Assembly (NCBI GenBank): GCA_016932715.1 | Contig: JAFGCG010000128.1 | Location: 1 to 51,896 of the forward strand | From: Anaerolineales bacterium | GTDB lineage: Bacteria; Chloroflexota; Anaerolineae; Anaerolineales; Villigracilaceae | Direction: 5' to 3' | DNA length: 51,896 bases | Shown here: positions 24,901 to 32,217 of the stretch, piece after piece | Numbering within the stretch: position 1 is the stretch's first letter | How the letters are laid out: the number at the start of each line of letters is the position of its first letter | The notes under the pieces: generated by a model | Database searches by the model: none | What the model saw: only the letters and a program-made list of their open reading frames with translations | What the model was told of the DNA's origin: nothing | Position numbers and translations under genes: made by a program

Positions 24901-25129
24901 CCCCGGCTTGCAGAATTCGCTGAGCGAGAGTACCGTCAACCCGCCCACAGGCAGCGCTGAAGAGCCGTTATGCCCCATTTCCGATACGCTCCCGGACGAT
25001 TTCGTGTTCGCCGAGTGCCCGCCGTTTGGGCATAACATCTGGAACCCGGCTTATTGGGACCGGAACGGCTGGTTCGATCAAAAGAGTTTGCCTGGACTTC
25101 CAGGCAAATGGCCTGTGTTTGCGGACTAA
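21959..25129 (+). CDS. Secreted lamin-tail-domain protein with Ig-like repeats
   Basis: The 1056-residue exoprotein has a signal peptide (RFWRGLFFVFLIAALCGG, ending near ARAAPQA at about 40). It carries three lamin-tail (LTD) domains: about 43-190 (VVISEFRVRGPNGGNDEFIELYNP), 555-700 (VVISQFRTSGPNGANDEYIELYNP) and 850-1000 (LVAINEFVPRPGHDWNHDGF). Between them are an Ig-like domain (about 215-335), two near-identical Ig-like repeats of about 108 residues (about 340-450 and 450-557), and an Ig-like domain (735-830) ending in a Thr/Pro linker. The C-terminus has no anchor. The start codon lies right after the spoVS terminator with no visible ribosome site. The 5' third is markedly richer in AT than the 3' third. 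Confidence 0.9.
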   Translation: MKNSQRFWRGLFFVFLIAALCGGLALPMTGGVPARAAPQAQTAGDVVISEFRVRGPNGGNDEFIELYNPTASAIDIGGLEIWATDNSGSSNRKVIIPASTTLNSGQHYLITNTNASGGPYSGGVPGNLTYGTGITDEGGIALTEPGGSPILDQVGMTNCVGCYFEIAPLASLGTTNSDQGYGRGSCLDNNNNSSDFQFVAPSDPQNLASALLPCAAVTNVTSLVPDAVYTNGSVIDIRITFSDVVNVDTTGGSPTLLLETGMTDETATYISGSGSNTLIFNYTVVVGDTSGDLDYVATNSLSLNGAIITGTSDDANLKLPSPGSAGSLGANKNIVIDNGMPPTVTVEQAVGQMDPASGTPINFTVIFSEAIDTSTFTVSDITQSGTATSVTWDITDSGDHMTFTLSASAISPNNVTVIPSIAAGQVMDLAGNGNTLSTSTDNEVTFNDDVSPSVTVNQASTQVDPATTLPINFTVVFSEPIDASTFTVSDIAQTGTVSGVTWTITDSGDHMTFALSATALTGLGTLIPTIPADQVTDLLGNNNLASTSTDNIVTFNASSSVVISQFRTSGPNGANDEYIELYNPTTNPIDISGWKINASNAAGTRATRATIPASTLLRSGQYYLVANYVGYSISVAANLTYGTGIADNGGIALLRANNSVVDQVGMSSGSAYREGTFLTPLSNPDQSYERELGGDLDSCQDTNNNTGDFSLITTVDDLPRNYSSRPLRRCGTVLPNPVNTTTTITAHTPNPSLPKENVRVTVRVTGSALSPAGTRVNVTGATKDCVITLNASGVGNCLVQFTSTGTKIITASYLGDNTHLGSKATVAHQVSTATPTPFRTRTPTPVPPPPLVAINEFVPRPGHDWNHDGFINTGDEYIEILNHGVIDVNLSGYSLDDEVNIGSDPYRLPAVTIKPGERKVFFGSETGLLLSDGGDGVRLLKPNGQLADAYNYSVVRFPDQSYCRLPDNGGLDDWNEYCFPTPGLQNSLSESTVNPPTGSAEEPLCPISDTLPDDFVFAECPPFGHNIWNPAYWDRNGWFDQKSLPGLPGKWPVFAD

Positions 25130-25150
25130 CAAAGCGGTGTCGATATTCGG

Positions 25151-25180
25151 GAGTCGGGTAAAGTTTTACCCGGCTCTTTT
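25151..25180 (+). terminator. Rho-independent terminator of the lamin-tail gene
   Basis: GAGTCGGGTAAA (25151-25162) pairs with TTTACCCGGCTC (25165-25176) with one G-U pair and a GT loop, followed by TTTT. It stands 21 nt after the stop codon. Confidence 0.8.
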
Positions 25181-25208
25181 GATTCGTTGCCTGGACATGG
25201 GAAGTATA

Positions 25209-26153
25209 ATGAGCCTCAGAAGTCTCATGAATGGATCATTGCTGGCACAACTGGCAAGCTGCGAATGCTGCCCGCGCAACTGCAGGATCAACCGGCTGGA
25301 AGGTCAGGTCGGGTTTTGCAGGGTACGCGGCGGTATTCAGATTTCGCATATCGGTCTCCATTTTGGGGAAGAGCCGCCCCTCTCCGGGACGAAAGGTTCA
25401 GGGACCGTTTTTTTCGCCGGATGCAATCTGCGCTGTGTCTTTTGCCAGAACTATCAGATCAGCCAGGAGTTTCAGCAGGGGTATACCAGGACGCTGACGA
25501 CCGCTGAACTGGCACAGGAGATGCTGCGCCTTCAGGACGAATCTGCCCACAATATCAATTTTGTCTCGCCTTCTCACATGATCTTTCAAATGGCGGAGGC
25601 GATCCAGGCGGCGAAGGCCAAAGGACTGACGATTCCCATCGTGTACAACTCCAATGGATATGATTCTGTGGACGCACTGCGGCAGATCAGGGGCCTGGTG
25701 GATATCTACCTCCCGGACATCAAATACCTGGAGGATGGACTCGGGAAAGAGCTTTCCGCGGTGCGCGACTACGCCGAGGTGATTCCCGAGGTCCTGCGCG
25801 AGATGCTCGCTCAGGTGGGTCACCTGGAAATGGACGAGCACGGCATCGCGGTACGAGGCTTGCTGGTCCGGCACCTGGTCCTGCCCGGCTGCCTGGAGAA
25901 CAGCCGCAGCTGTCTCCGCTTTCTGGCGGAGCTGTCGCGCGCTACGTTTGTCAGTATCATGTCACAGTATTCGCCTCGCTATAAGGCGCGCCGCTACCCG
26001 GACATCAACCGGACCCTGACGCAGGCCGAATATGACGAGATCACGGAATACGCGCTCGAGCTGGGTCTCGAGAATGCCTTTATTCAGGAGCTTGTGAGTC
26101 ACGCACACTACGTGCCTGATTTTGCACGGGAGCGCCCGTTCAACTTTAAGTAA
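25209..26153 (+). CDS. Radical SAM protein, PflX-like (COG1313)
   Basis: This 314-residue protein resembles the PflX branch of pyruvate-formate-lyase-activase homologues. A cysteine-rich head (CECCPRNCRINRLEGQVGFC) binds an extra metal or cluster, and the radical SAM CxxxCxxC motif is in GCNLRCVFCQNYQ. Later motifs NINFVSPSHM, YNSNGYDSVDALR and DIYLPDIKY are typical of the branch, as is the ending QYSPRYKA. Its substrate is not known. The start ATG at 25209 is favoured over a long in-frame extension to 25026, which would overlap the previous gene and its terminator; ATG at 25227 is another option. Terminator follows at 26153. Confidence 0.88.
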   Translation: MSLRSLMNGSLLAQLASCECCPRNCRINRLEGQVGFCRVRGGIQISHIGLHFGEEPPLSGTKGSGTVFFAGCNLRCVFCQNYQISQEFQQGYTRTLTTAELAQEMLRLQDESAHNINFVSPSHMIFQMAEAIQAAKAKGLTIPIVYNSNGYDSVDALRQIRGLVDIYLPDIKYLEDGLGKELSAVRDYAEVIPEVLREMLAQVGHLEMDEHGIAVRGLLVRHLVLPGCLENSRSCLRFLAELSRATFVSIMSQYSPRYKARRYPDINRTLTQAEYDEITEYALELGLENAFIQELVSHAHYVPDFARERPFNFK

Positions 26154-26185
26154 AGAGACTGCCAAACTGGCAGTCTCTTGTTTTA
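26153..26185. terminator. Bidirectional terminator between convergent genes
   Basis: AAGAGACTGCCA (26153-26164... arms begin at the last base of the TAA) pairs perfectly with TGGCAGTCTCTT (26168-26179) around a 3-nt loop, followed by GTTTTATC. It separates the radical SAM gene from the convergent deoxynucleoside kinase gene. Confidence 0.85.
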
Positions 26186-26209
26186 TCTTTTATGCTTTGC
26201 GTGCTGATC

Positions 26210-26875
26210 CTAATCTTCCCCGGCTCTTGCCACTTCATCCGGCTCGAAGACCACTTCCTCTTTGCCGGTCAGTTTCTGCTCCACTTTCTGGGTGATCAGG
26301 CGCAGGTGCCCGGGGTGGGACACATAGTCGAGGTCGTCGGCGGGGACAGCCAGCACCGGGCAAAGCGTGAAATTATCGATCCAGGTTTCGTACAGTTTGT
26401 TCAGCCCATCCAGGTAATCGGGGGAGATCGTCTGTTCGTAGGCGCGCCCGCGGTTCGAGATGCGGTTCAACAGGGTCGGGACGGAGGCGCGCAGGTACAC
26501 GACCAGGTCCGGGGGCGGGAGGAAGCGCATGGTCGTCTCGTACAGCTGGCGGTAGGTCTGATAGTCCCGGTATGGGATGTGTCCCTGCAGATAGAGGTTC
26601 TGGGCAAAGATCTCGGCATCCTCATAGACGCTGCGATCCTGGACGACGGAATTGGGATGCTGCGCCAGGTCATAATGGGAGCGCAGGCGATGCGCCAGGA
26701 AGAAGATCTGGGAATGGAACGACCAGGTATCCATGTCCGCGTAGAAATCGGCGAGATAGGGATTCTCAGCCACCGGCTCGAAGAACGGCTCCCAGCCCAT
26801 GCGAACGCAGAGCATCTCCACGAGGGTGGATTTTCCGACGCCAATGTTCCCTGCCACAGCCACAAATTTTTTCAT
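26210..26875 (-). CDS. Deoxynucleoside kinase (dAK/dCK/dGK family)
   Basis: This 221-residue enzyme phosphorylates salvaged deoxynucleosides at the 5' position using ATP. The P-loop is GNIGVGKS at 9-16, E in EPVAENPYL binds substrate, the DRS motif is in VVQDRSVYEDAEIF, and the LID region is near RISNRGRAYEQ. The family includes Bacillus Dck and Dgk; specificity is not decidable by eye. Start ATG at 26875 overlaps the stop of the DsbA-like gene by 4 nt. That link to a thiol protein is probably only operon co-location. Confidence 0.93.
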   Translation of the reverse strand: MKKFVAVAGNIGVGKSTLVEMLCVRMGWEPFFEPVAENPYLADFYADMDTWSFHSQIFFLAHRLRSHYDLAQHPNSVVQDRSVYEDAEIFAQNLYLQGHIPYRDYQTYRQLYETTMRFLPPPDLVVYLRASVPTLLNRISNRGRAYEQTISPDYLDGLNKLYETWIDNFTLCPVLAVPADDLDYVSHPGHLRLITQKVEQKLTGKEEVVFEPDEVARAGED

Positions 26876-27723
26876 CGCGTCCCTCCAAACAAGTCTCGAA
26901 ACCAGTTTGGTTTTGCCAGTTCGGCATCGATGATTTTCTCGAACTCTTCCAATGGATAGGCACCGCCCAGCCGCTGACCGTTCACAAAGAAGGTCGGTGT
27001 GCCTCCAACCGCGGCCTCACCGGCGATGATATCGGGCGGCAGGTTATTGGCATATTCAATGTCATCCAGGATGAACTGCTGGTATTTACGGCTGGTCATG
27101 CACTTTTCGAAGGTTGCCACATTCAGCCCCAGATCCCTGGCGAGCTGGTTATAGGTCGACTGGTCGAGGATCCGCTCCTGGTCTTCCTGGTACAGGGCAA
27201 GGTAATGATCGAATAAAGCATCATGGTATTCCCAGTAGGAATCCTGATCCCCGGCGCAGAGGGCAGCTTCGGCGGATGCAAATGCGTTCTCGTGGAAGGA
27301 AAGAGGGAAGTTGCGGAACACCAATCGGATCTTGCCCGGATAAGCGGCCAGGAGAGGTCTGTATGTCTGGACATACCACCTCACGCAGAATGGGCACTCG
27401 TAATCACTAAACTCGACGATCACAATGGGTGCATCATCGGGACCGAGGCTGGGGAAGCCTGCAGTTTCAATGTCGTAGATGACCGGTTTTGGCTCGGGCT
27501 TGTATCCCCATAGCATGTAACCAATGAAAATGCCGGCCGCGAATGCCAGCGCAGTCAGCCCCGCATAGACATAGCCGCGCCTGAATGTGACAGTATCTTT
27601 CTCAGAGGATTGTTTTTCCGGAAGATTTTCTGTCTCAACAACCGGTTCAACAACACGGGCACGCGCGACGTTTTTTTTCTTTTTTTGGGGGACCTTTTTA
27701 GGCGGCATCTTTTTAGGGGGCAT
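26872..27723 (-). CDS. Membrane-anchored DsbA-family thioredoxin-fold protein
   Basis: This 283-residue protein starts with a lysine/proline-rich cytoplasmic tail (MPPKKMPPKKVPQKKKKN), has one membrane helix at about 50-72 (AGLTALAFAAGIFIGYMLWGY) and a DsbA/thioredoxin_4 domain outside (about 95-270). The redox motif is CPFC in EFSDYECPFCVRWYV, and cis-proline is in GGTPTFFVNGQRL. It should oxidise or isomerise thiols in envelope proteins. ATG at 27723 is preferred over 27732 because TATAAT (27731-27736, minus strand) lies 7 nt ahead, so a leaderless message is likely and the other ATG would fall in the promoter. Confidence 0.88.
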   Translation of the reverse strand: MPPKKMPPKKVPQKKKKNVARARVVEPVVETENLPEKQSSEKDTVTFRRGYVYAGLTALAFAAGIFIGYMLWGYKPEPKPVIYDIETAGFPSLGPDDAPIVIVEFSDYECPFCVRWYVQTYRPLLAAYPGKIRLVFRNFPLSFHENAFASAEAALCAGDQDSYWEYHDALFDHYLALYQEDQERILDQSTYNQLARDLGLNVATFEKCMTSRKYQQFILDDIEYANNLPPDIIAGEAAVGGTPTFFVNGQRLGGAYPLEEFEKIIDAELAKPNWFRDLFGGTR

Positions 27724-27796
27724 AGCGGGCATTATAACATGCGAGAGGGAACGCTCTGTTTGCTACTTCAGTGCAGAAGGTACGTATGTTTAATCG

Positions 27797-27840
27797 GGTG
27801 ATGGTCACTGCTTGTTACGCTCCTTGAAGTGGCTGTCACC
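27797..27840. repeat. Degenerate GTGACTGTCAC palindrome
   Basis: GGTGATGGTCACT (27797-27809) and AGTGGCTGTCACC (27828-27840) form an imperfect inverted repeat. The right half plus the following TCG repeats the wording of 1000-1015. It is probably an eroded copy of that element. Confidence 0.55.
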
Positions 27841-27871
27841 TCGTTGATATTTTTTTGTTTTGGAGGTTGAA

Positions 27872-28102
27872 ATGACAACATCACAGGTAAAGCATCAAGT
27901 CCCGTGGTATCTCTGGCCGTTCGCGGCGATCTGGAAATTACTGGCAGTCATCGTCGAAATGACCGGTCGTTTCGTCGCCATGATCATTGGTATCGTGCTG
28001 ATGATCGCTGGCTTGCTCGTCAGCCTGACGGTCGTGGGCGCCATCGTTGGCATTCCGCTCGCGATCGTGGGCCTGCTGCTGTTCGTCAAAGGGATTTTCT
28101 AG
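27872..28102 (+). CDS. Small two-helix membrane protein
   Basis: The 76-residue product has two hydrophobic stretches (about 28-50 WKLLAVIVEMTGRFVAMIIGIVLM; 50-75 LLVSLTVVGAIVGIPLAIVGLLLF) and an N-terminus with aromatic residues (PWYLWPFAAIW). It looks like the small membrane proteins with a GIPL-type loop common in Anaerolineae, but I cannot name a family. The ATG at 27872 has GGAGG 7 nt upstream. It stands alone on its strand; no partner is apparent. Confidence 0.75.
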   Translation: MTTSQVKHQVPWYLWPFAAIWKLLAVIVEMTGRFVAMIIGIVLMIAGLLVSLTVVGAIVGIPLAIVGLLLFVKGIF

Positions 28103-28129
28103 AGTGTGTATGCAAAATCCTTCTCTTTG

Positions 28130-28193
28130 CCGCGAAGAACGCGAATTATCGCGAATTGGTTAAAAAATCCGCGTGAATTCGCGAAATTCGCGG
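28130..28193. repeat. GCGAATTCGCG-type dispersed repeat
   Basis: Words such as CGCGAATT, GCGTGAATTCGCGAA and ATTCGCGGC alternate with their complements. Relatives stand at 34651-34677 and 43893-43960. The remainder of the 28103-28327 gap shows nothing recognisable. Confidence 0.7.
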
Positions 28194-28327
28194 CAGTGGT
28201 TTATTCTCTACCCAGTGGCGACGAGTAGCAACTTCGATGGATTTGAATTTGCATTTAGCGGTTTAAAAGATTGGGGGTGTTGGCTTTGGGCTGGGTTTCG
28301 ATACGGTCCCCTTCGGGAGATCGCTGC

Positions 28328-28999
28328 CTACTCAACCACTGGCTCCCGCCTTCGCAACAGGACCAGGATGCGGTCCCGCAGCGCAGCGAGAGCTTTTCGT
28401 ACCTGTGGGATGCGCATGATCAGGAGCAGGATCACGATCAGTGCATAGATCAACGGCCGGATGATCTCGCCCTGCAGGCGGAAGAAGTCACCCTTCTTGC
28501 CCCAGGCATAATGCAGGACAACCAGCGGTGCAATCAGATAGACCAGTTGGTGCAAACGCTTCCAGTTCTTGCCGAGGCGCTTCTTCCAAATATCGAAGGA
28601 TGTAAATGCCAGAGGGACCAGCATCAGGAAAGCAATCACGCCGACGACGATATAGGGCTTTTCAAGGATCGTCTGGACGATCAGGCTCCATGCCAGACCG
28701 TAATCGAGGTCGACGAAGATGAGCATGTGAAGGGTCGCATACAAGAACGCGTACAAGCCCAGGGCGCGGCGGCGCTTGATCAACTCGCGCCAGCCAAAGA
28801 TGTTATTCAGAGGGGTGCACGCCAGCGAGAGGACCAGCAGGGTAATGGCATGCCGGCCCGTGCGCTGTTCCAGTGCCTGGATGGGGTTGGCGGTCAGATT
28901 GCCGGTGAAATAATCGATGATCAGGCGTACGAGAGCGGACCATGCATAAATATGGATGGCAATTTGAAGAGGGGTGTAGCGTTTGAAAAAAGATTTCAT
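28328..28999 (-). CDS. msrQ: MsrQ-type heme-binding membrane subunit
   Basis: This 223-residue protein is the membrane partner that hands electrons to MsrP. It has about six hydrophobic segments: TPLQIAIHIYAWSALV, ITLLVLSLACTPLNNIFG, LGLYAFLYATLHMLIFV, PYIVVGVIAFLMLVPLAF, WKRLHQLVYLIAPLVVLHYAWG and IYALIVILLLIMRI. Histidines in ALEQRTGRHAI, ATLHML, RLHQL and VLHYAW match the heme ligands of the family (the ferric-reductase-like fold). The ATG at 28999 fits the family; the ORF upstream runs through a repeat. MsrP lies just upstream, with a repeat element of 117 nt in between. Confidence 0.92.
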   Translation of the reverse strand: MKSFFKRYTPLQIAIHIYAWSALVRLIIDYFTGNLTANPIQALEQRTGRHAITLLVLSLACTPLNNIFGWRELIKRRRALGLYAFLYATLHMLIFVDLDYGLAWSLIVQTILEKPYIVVGVIAFLMLVPLAFTSFDIWKKRLGKNWKRLHQLVYLIAPLVVLHYAWGKKGDFFRLQGEIIRPLIYALIVILLLIMRIPQVRKALAALRDRILVLLRRREPVVE

Positions 29000-29008
29000 G
29001 ATTATCTT

Positions 29009-29125
29009 ATGTCGTTGCGAGGGAGTGGCGCTGTGGGCGCCACGATCGAAGCAATCTCCTCGTTTGTCGGGGGTTGCTTCGCTCACCGCACTTGCGTGCG
29101 GCGCAAGTGTCGCTCGCAACGACAT
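29009..29125. repeat. GTCGTTGCGAG palindromic dispersed element (117 bp)
   Basis: The element has perfect 13-bp terminal inverted repeats (ATGTCGTTGCGAG at 29009-29021, CTCGCAACGACAT at 29113-29125) and the wording GATCGAAGCAATCTC inside, as in a REP-like family reported from many bacteria. A nested hairpin CACTTGCG/CGCAAGTG (29089-29096, 29102-29109) sits inside. It lies between msrP and msrQ. Confidence 0.8.
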
Positions 29126-29128
29126 GTC

Positions 29129-30094
29129 CTAATAATTCTCTATTAAATCCATGCCTTCGTAAAGAGCAGCCACTTCCTCGGCGTAGCCGTTGAACATCAA
29201 GGTCGCCCGGCGGCCCAGTTCACCGATCCGGCGCTCGGAGGCCTGCGACCAGCGCGGGTGCGGACGATCGGGGTTGACGTTCGAATAAAAGCCGTACTCG
29301 TTGGGACCCACGGCGCTCCAGAGCGTGGAAGGCTGCTCCGCCATCAACTCGATCTTCACAATGGATTTGATGGACTTGAACCCATACTTCCACGGGACGA
29401 CCAGACGGATCGGTGCACCGTTCGGGTTGGGCATGGGCTGGCCGTATAAGCCGGTCGCCAGAATGGTCAGATCGTGCATGGCTTCATCGAGGCGCAGGCC
29501 CTCCTGGTAGGGCCAGGGATAGAACGGGCTTTTCTGCCCGGGCATTTCCTCGGGGCGAAAGACGGTTTCGAAGCGGACGAACTTCGCGTCCGAGGTTGGC
29601 TCCACTTTCTTCAACAGGCTTGCCAGCGGAAACCCTGTCCAGGGGATGACCATGCTCCAGGCTTCCACGCAGCGCAGGCGATAGATGCGCTCCTCCTGCG
29701 GGAATTCTTTCAGCAGATCTTCGATACCAAAGACCGTTGGATTATTGACCAGGCCGTACACCTGAATAGTCCAGGGCGCGGCGGTGAAATCCTGCGAAAG
29801 TGGATTGACAGCTTCCTTGTCTGTGCTGAACTCATAGTAATTATTGTAATTGGTAATATCCTCGAAGGAATTCGCAGGATCGCCGCGCTCATCCATTTTG
29901 CCAGGGGGAAGGACGGGCGCTTCCCCCTCCGGGACGGTTGTTCCCGTTGCACGCTGCGCGGGCGCACAGGCCGCCAGCAGGGCCGACCCGGTCACGATGC
30001 CCGCGGCTCGCAGAAACTCGCGGCGTGAGAGATATTGCGAGTACGGCGTGATCTCCGATGATTTGACAGGGACAGATTTGTATTTGGTATTCAT
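29129..30094 (-). CDS. msrP: MsrP: molybdopterin-dependent methionine sulfoxide reductase, catalytic subunit
   Basis: This 321-residue enzyme reduces methionine sulfoxide in envelope proteins. The signal has a twin-arginine motif ([10 protein letters not shown], residues 23-32), and a lipoprotein-like C43 (LLAACAP), so it is probably Tat-exported and perhaps lipid-anchored. Family motifs follow: [25 protein letters not shown], the molybdenum ligand cysteine in [11 protein letters not shown], and [20 protein letters not shown]. Start ATG at 30094 has AGAGGT upstream; a longer start at 30169 would run through the GTAGGGGC repeat. MsrQ follows. Confidence 0.95.
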   Translation of the reverse strand: MNTKYKSVPVKSSEITPYSQYLSRREFLRAAGIVTGSALLAACAPAQRATGTTVPEGEAPVLPPGKMDERGDPANSFEDITNYNNYYEFSTDKEAVNPLSQDFTAAPWTIQVYGLVNNPTVFGIEDLLKEFPQEERIYRLRCVEAWSMVIPWTGFPLASLLKKVEPTSDAKFVRFETVFRPEEMPGQKSPFYPWPYQEGLRLDEAMHDLTILATGLYGQPMPNPNGAPIRLVVPWKYGFKSIKSIVKIELMAEQPSTLWSAVGPNEYGFYSNVNPDRPHPRWSQASERRIGELGRRATLMFNGYAEEVAALYEGMDLIENY

Positions 30095-30108
30095 AATTAC
30101 CTCTTGTG

Positions 30109-30159
30109 GTAGGGGCGACCCTTGTGGTCGCCCTGGGCAGGGACGAGCCCTGCCCCTAC
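30109..30159. repeat. GTAGGGGC cruciform-type repeat
   Basis: The ends GTAGGGGC and GCCCCTAC are complementary; inside are GGCGACC/GGTCGCC (30114-30132) and GGGCAGGG/CCCTGCCC hairpins, so the 51-nt unit can fold as a three-way junction. The wording GTAGGGGCGACC is a familiar dispersed-repeat type in cyanobacteria and Chloroflexota. Confidence 0.75.
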
Positions 30160-30168
30160 GGGTTATCA

Positions 30169-30717
30169 TTAATTTTCTTCCAACAACGCCTTGATATTCT
30201 CTTCCGTTTCTGTATATCTTCCTTCACCGATGTGTACGTAACGGATGTGACCCTGTTTATCGATCAGGTATAACGTTGGCCAATAGCGGTTTTTATAGGC
30301 TCGCCACGTGGCGCCGTCGTTATCCTGTGTGACAGGATATTGAATATCGAAACGCGCAATTGCATCCTTCAAATTCGTCAGATCTTCCTCATAGGAGAAC
30401 TCGGGATAATGATTGCCGATGATGACGAGGCCCTGCTCCTTGTATTTGGCATGCCATTCCTTCAATGCAGGCATCACGTTCTGACAGTTGATACAGCCAA
30501 AGGTCCACATCTCGATCATCACGACCCTGCCGCGCAGGTCCGCCAGGCGGAGAGGCGAGTCGACATTCAGCCAGGTCTCGTTCGTTAGCTCGGGAGCAGG
30601 TCCCAGGTCCGGGAGGGCAGCGGGTTTCGCCAGGGAAGAGTCCACGGACTGCGCATTTTGTCGGGGTGCACATCCAAAAAGAATGAAAACAACTGACGCA
30701 AATAGTAAACGTTTCAT
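30169..30717 (-). CDS. TlpA/redoxin-like thioredoxin lipoprotein
   Basis: This 182-residue lipoprotein has a lipobox ending at C16 (FILFGC) and a thioredoxin-like domain with C-I-N-C in [17 protein letters not shown]. The wording [25 protein letters not shown] and [25 protein letters not shown] is that of the redoxin branch fused to DipZ/CcdA-type proteins. It likely carries reducing power outside the membrane. Start at ATG 30717 is chosen because GGAG stands 7 nt ahead; ATG 30720 is also possible. It lies 75 nt upstream of msrP and downstream of the HK/RR pair. Confidence 0.88.
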   Translation of the reverse strand: MKRLLFASVVFILFGCAPRQNAQSVDSSLAKPAALPDLGPAPELTNETWLNVDSPLRLADLRGRVVMIEMWTFGCINCQNVMPALKEWHAKYKEQGLVIIGNHYPEFSYEEDLTNLKDAIARFDIQYPVTQDNDGATWRAYKNRYWPTLYLIDKQGHIRYVHIGEGRYTETEENIKALLEEN

Positions 30718-30810
30718 CATCAGTCTCCTTGATGTGTCCATTCTAAGAAAACTTCCTTACGAAAGGATTACGGAAGACTGAGAGATTGGTTAAGGGAATG
30801 TTTCTAAGTT

Positions 30811-30840
30811 CACCACGAAGGACACGAAGGAACACTAAGG
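30811..30840. repeat. CACCACGAAGG-type dispersed repeat
   Basis: The sequence starts CACCACGAAGGACACGAAGG and goes on with AACACTAAGG. It lies between the thioredoxin-like gene and the histidine kinase gene. Same family as 70-93, 32139-32213 and 34563. Confidence 0.75.
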
Positions 30841-30883
30841 TTTTAAGTCCTTTGAAAAAATCCGTGGCGAAAACTTGCGCTCG

Positions 30884-32125
30884 CTATGGGAGATGGAAGG
30901 TAAACTGCGTGCCTTTGCCCACCTGGCTTTCGACTTGAATATCTCCCCCATGGGCATGGAGGATGCCGCGCGCGATGGCAAGCCCCAGACCTGCCCCCCC
31001 GGTGCCGCGAGTGCGTGACCGCGCAGCGTCGCCGCGATAAAAGCGTTCGAAGATGTGTGGAATGTCCTGGGCGCGGATGCCTTCGCCGGTGTCGCTGACG
31101 GTCACTTCCACGCCCGCGGTTGTCCGCCGCACCCAGAGGCTGACGCGCCCCTGCGCAGGTGTGTGCCGCAGCGCGTTGCCGAGGAGATTGTTGAGCACGC
31201 GCCCAATTGCCTGCGTATCCATCCGGACGGGATCCACGTCAGACTCCACCTGGCCTTCGAGTGTGATCTCCTGCTGCCTGGCAAGCTGTGAAAAACTTTC
31301 CAGCGTATCCGAGACAAGGTCGCTGAGCGAAGCCTCGGCGGGATGAAGAGGGAACCCGCCCGCATCCAGTTGTGACATTTGAAAAAGATCGTCGATCAAC
31401 GCCGAGAGCGATATCACGTCGCGCTGTGCTGTGGCGAGATAGCGCTTCACCGTCTCGGGCTCATCCACAACTCCATCTGCGAGCGCCTCCAGGACCGCGC
31501 GCATGGATGTGAGCGGCGTTTGCAGATCATGGCTGGCCCAGGCAACGAGATCGCGGCGCAGGTCCTCCAGTTCGCGCTGTTTTTGATCGGCAGCCTGCAA
31601 TTGCTCCGCCATCTGGTTGAACGTCCCTGAGAGTGTGGCGACCTCATCACGGCCGCTCACCGGCACGCGCGTTTGCAGGTCGCCCTGTGCCAGTTTTTCC
31701 GCAGCCCCTTTGAGCAAATGGATGCGCTCGGTCACTGTGCTGGACAGGAAATATCCCAGGATCATGGCGATCCCGCCCGCGAAGACCAGCAGGACGATTG
31801 CCAGAAGGAGGTCATGTTCACTGGCAAACATCAGCTCCGCGGAAAACCAGACGTTGAAGAACGTGAGGAGGCTGGCGAGTGCATAGCCGCCCAGCAATGT
31901 CCAGTGCAGGGTCGGCGAGCGATTGACCCAGCCCAGGCGATAGGCTGCATAGCCCACCAAGGCCGAAGCGAGGGCGGTAATGCCCAGGAACACAGCCATC
32001 AAGCCAAGCTCGCCAGAGGGCGGAGACATGAGCAGCTTGAAGAACGCCAGCGAAATGGCAAGGATCAACAGGATGCCAAGCGCCAGGCGGGCAAACATGG
32101 GAACGCGGGAGAGGGAGAGTTTCAT
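30884..32125 (-). CDS. Membrane sensor histidine kinase (HAMP, HisKA, HATPase)
   Basis: The 413-residue kinase has four predicted membrane helices (about 12-32, 38-60, 73-95, 103-127), with almost no extracellular domain, then a HAMP domain (about 130-180; TERIHLLKGAAEKLAQGDLQTRVPVSGRDEV), a HisKA domain with the phosphoaccepting H in WASHDLQTPLTS, and HATPase (NNLLGNALRHTPAQG, DTGEGI, GAGLGLAIARGI). Its partner is the OmpR-type regulator encoded 92 nt upstream. In E. coli the HprSR pair (YedVW) controls msrPQ; the similar neighbourhood here suggests this pair regulates the MsrPQ and thioredoxin genes in both directions. Confidence 0.94.
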   Translation of the reverse strand: MKLSLSRVPMFARLALGILLILAISLAFFKLLMSPPSGELGLMAVFLGITALASALVGYAAYRLGWVNRSPTLHWTLLGGYALASLLTFFNVWFSAELMFASEHDLLLAIVLLVFAGGIAMILGYFLSSTVTERIHLLKGAAEKLAQGDLQTRVPVSGRDEVATLSGTFNQMAEQLQAADQKQRELEDLRRDLVAWASHDLQTPLTSMRAVLEALADGVVDEPETVKRYLATAQRDVISLSALIDDLFQMSQLDAGGFPLHPAEASLSDLVSDTLESFSQLARQQEITLEGQVESDVDPVRMDTQAIGRVLNNLLGNALRHTPAQGRVSLWVRRTTAGVEVTVSDTGEGIRAQDIPHIFERFYRGDAARSRTRGTGGAGLGLAIARGILHAHGGDIQVESQVGKGTQFTFHLP

Positions 32126-32138
32126 AAAAACGATCTAA

Positions 32139-32213
32139 CCACAAAGGGTCACGAAGGAGACAAAGGTGGAAGGCTTAAAACCTTCGTGATCCTTCGTGTC
32201 CTTCGTGGTGAAA
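32139..32213. repeat. Opposed CACGAAGG repeats between RR and HK
   Basis: ACCACAAAGGGTCACGAAGG (32139-32158) and, in the reverse sense, CCTTCGTGTCCTTCGTGGTG (near 32191-32210) lie face to face. They fill the 92-nt gap and could pair. Because both genes read on the same strand, the hairpin may lie in the transcript. Confidence 0.7.
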
Positions 32214-32217
32214 GAAA

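Noticed and set aside
25026..25208. N-terminal extension of the radical SAM protein
   Set aside because: It would overlap the previous gene and cross its terminator. The family begins near the cysteine-rich head.
28271..29146. Plus-strand ORF of 291 residues
   Set aside because: Antisense to msrQ and running into a palindromic element.
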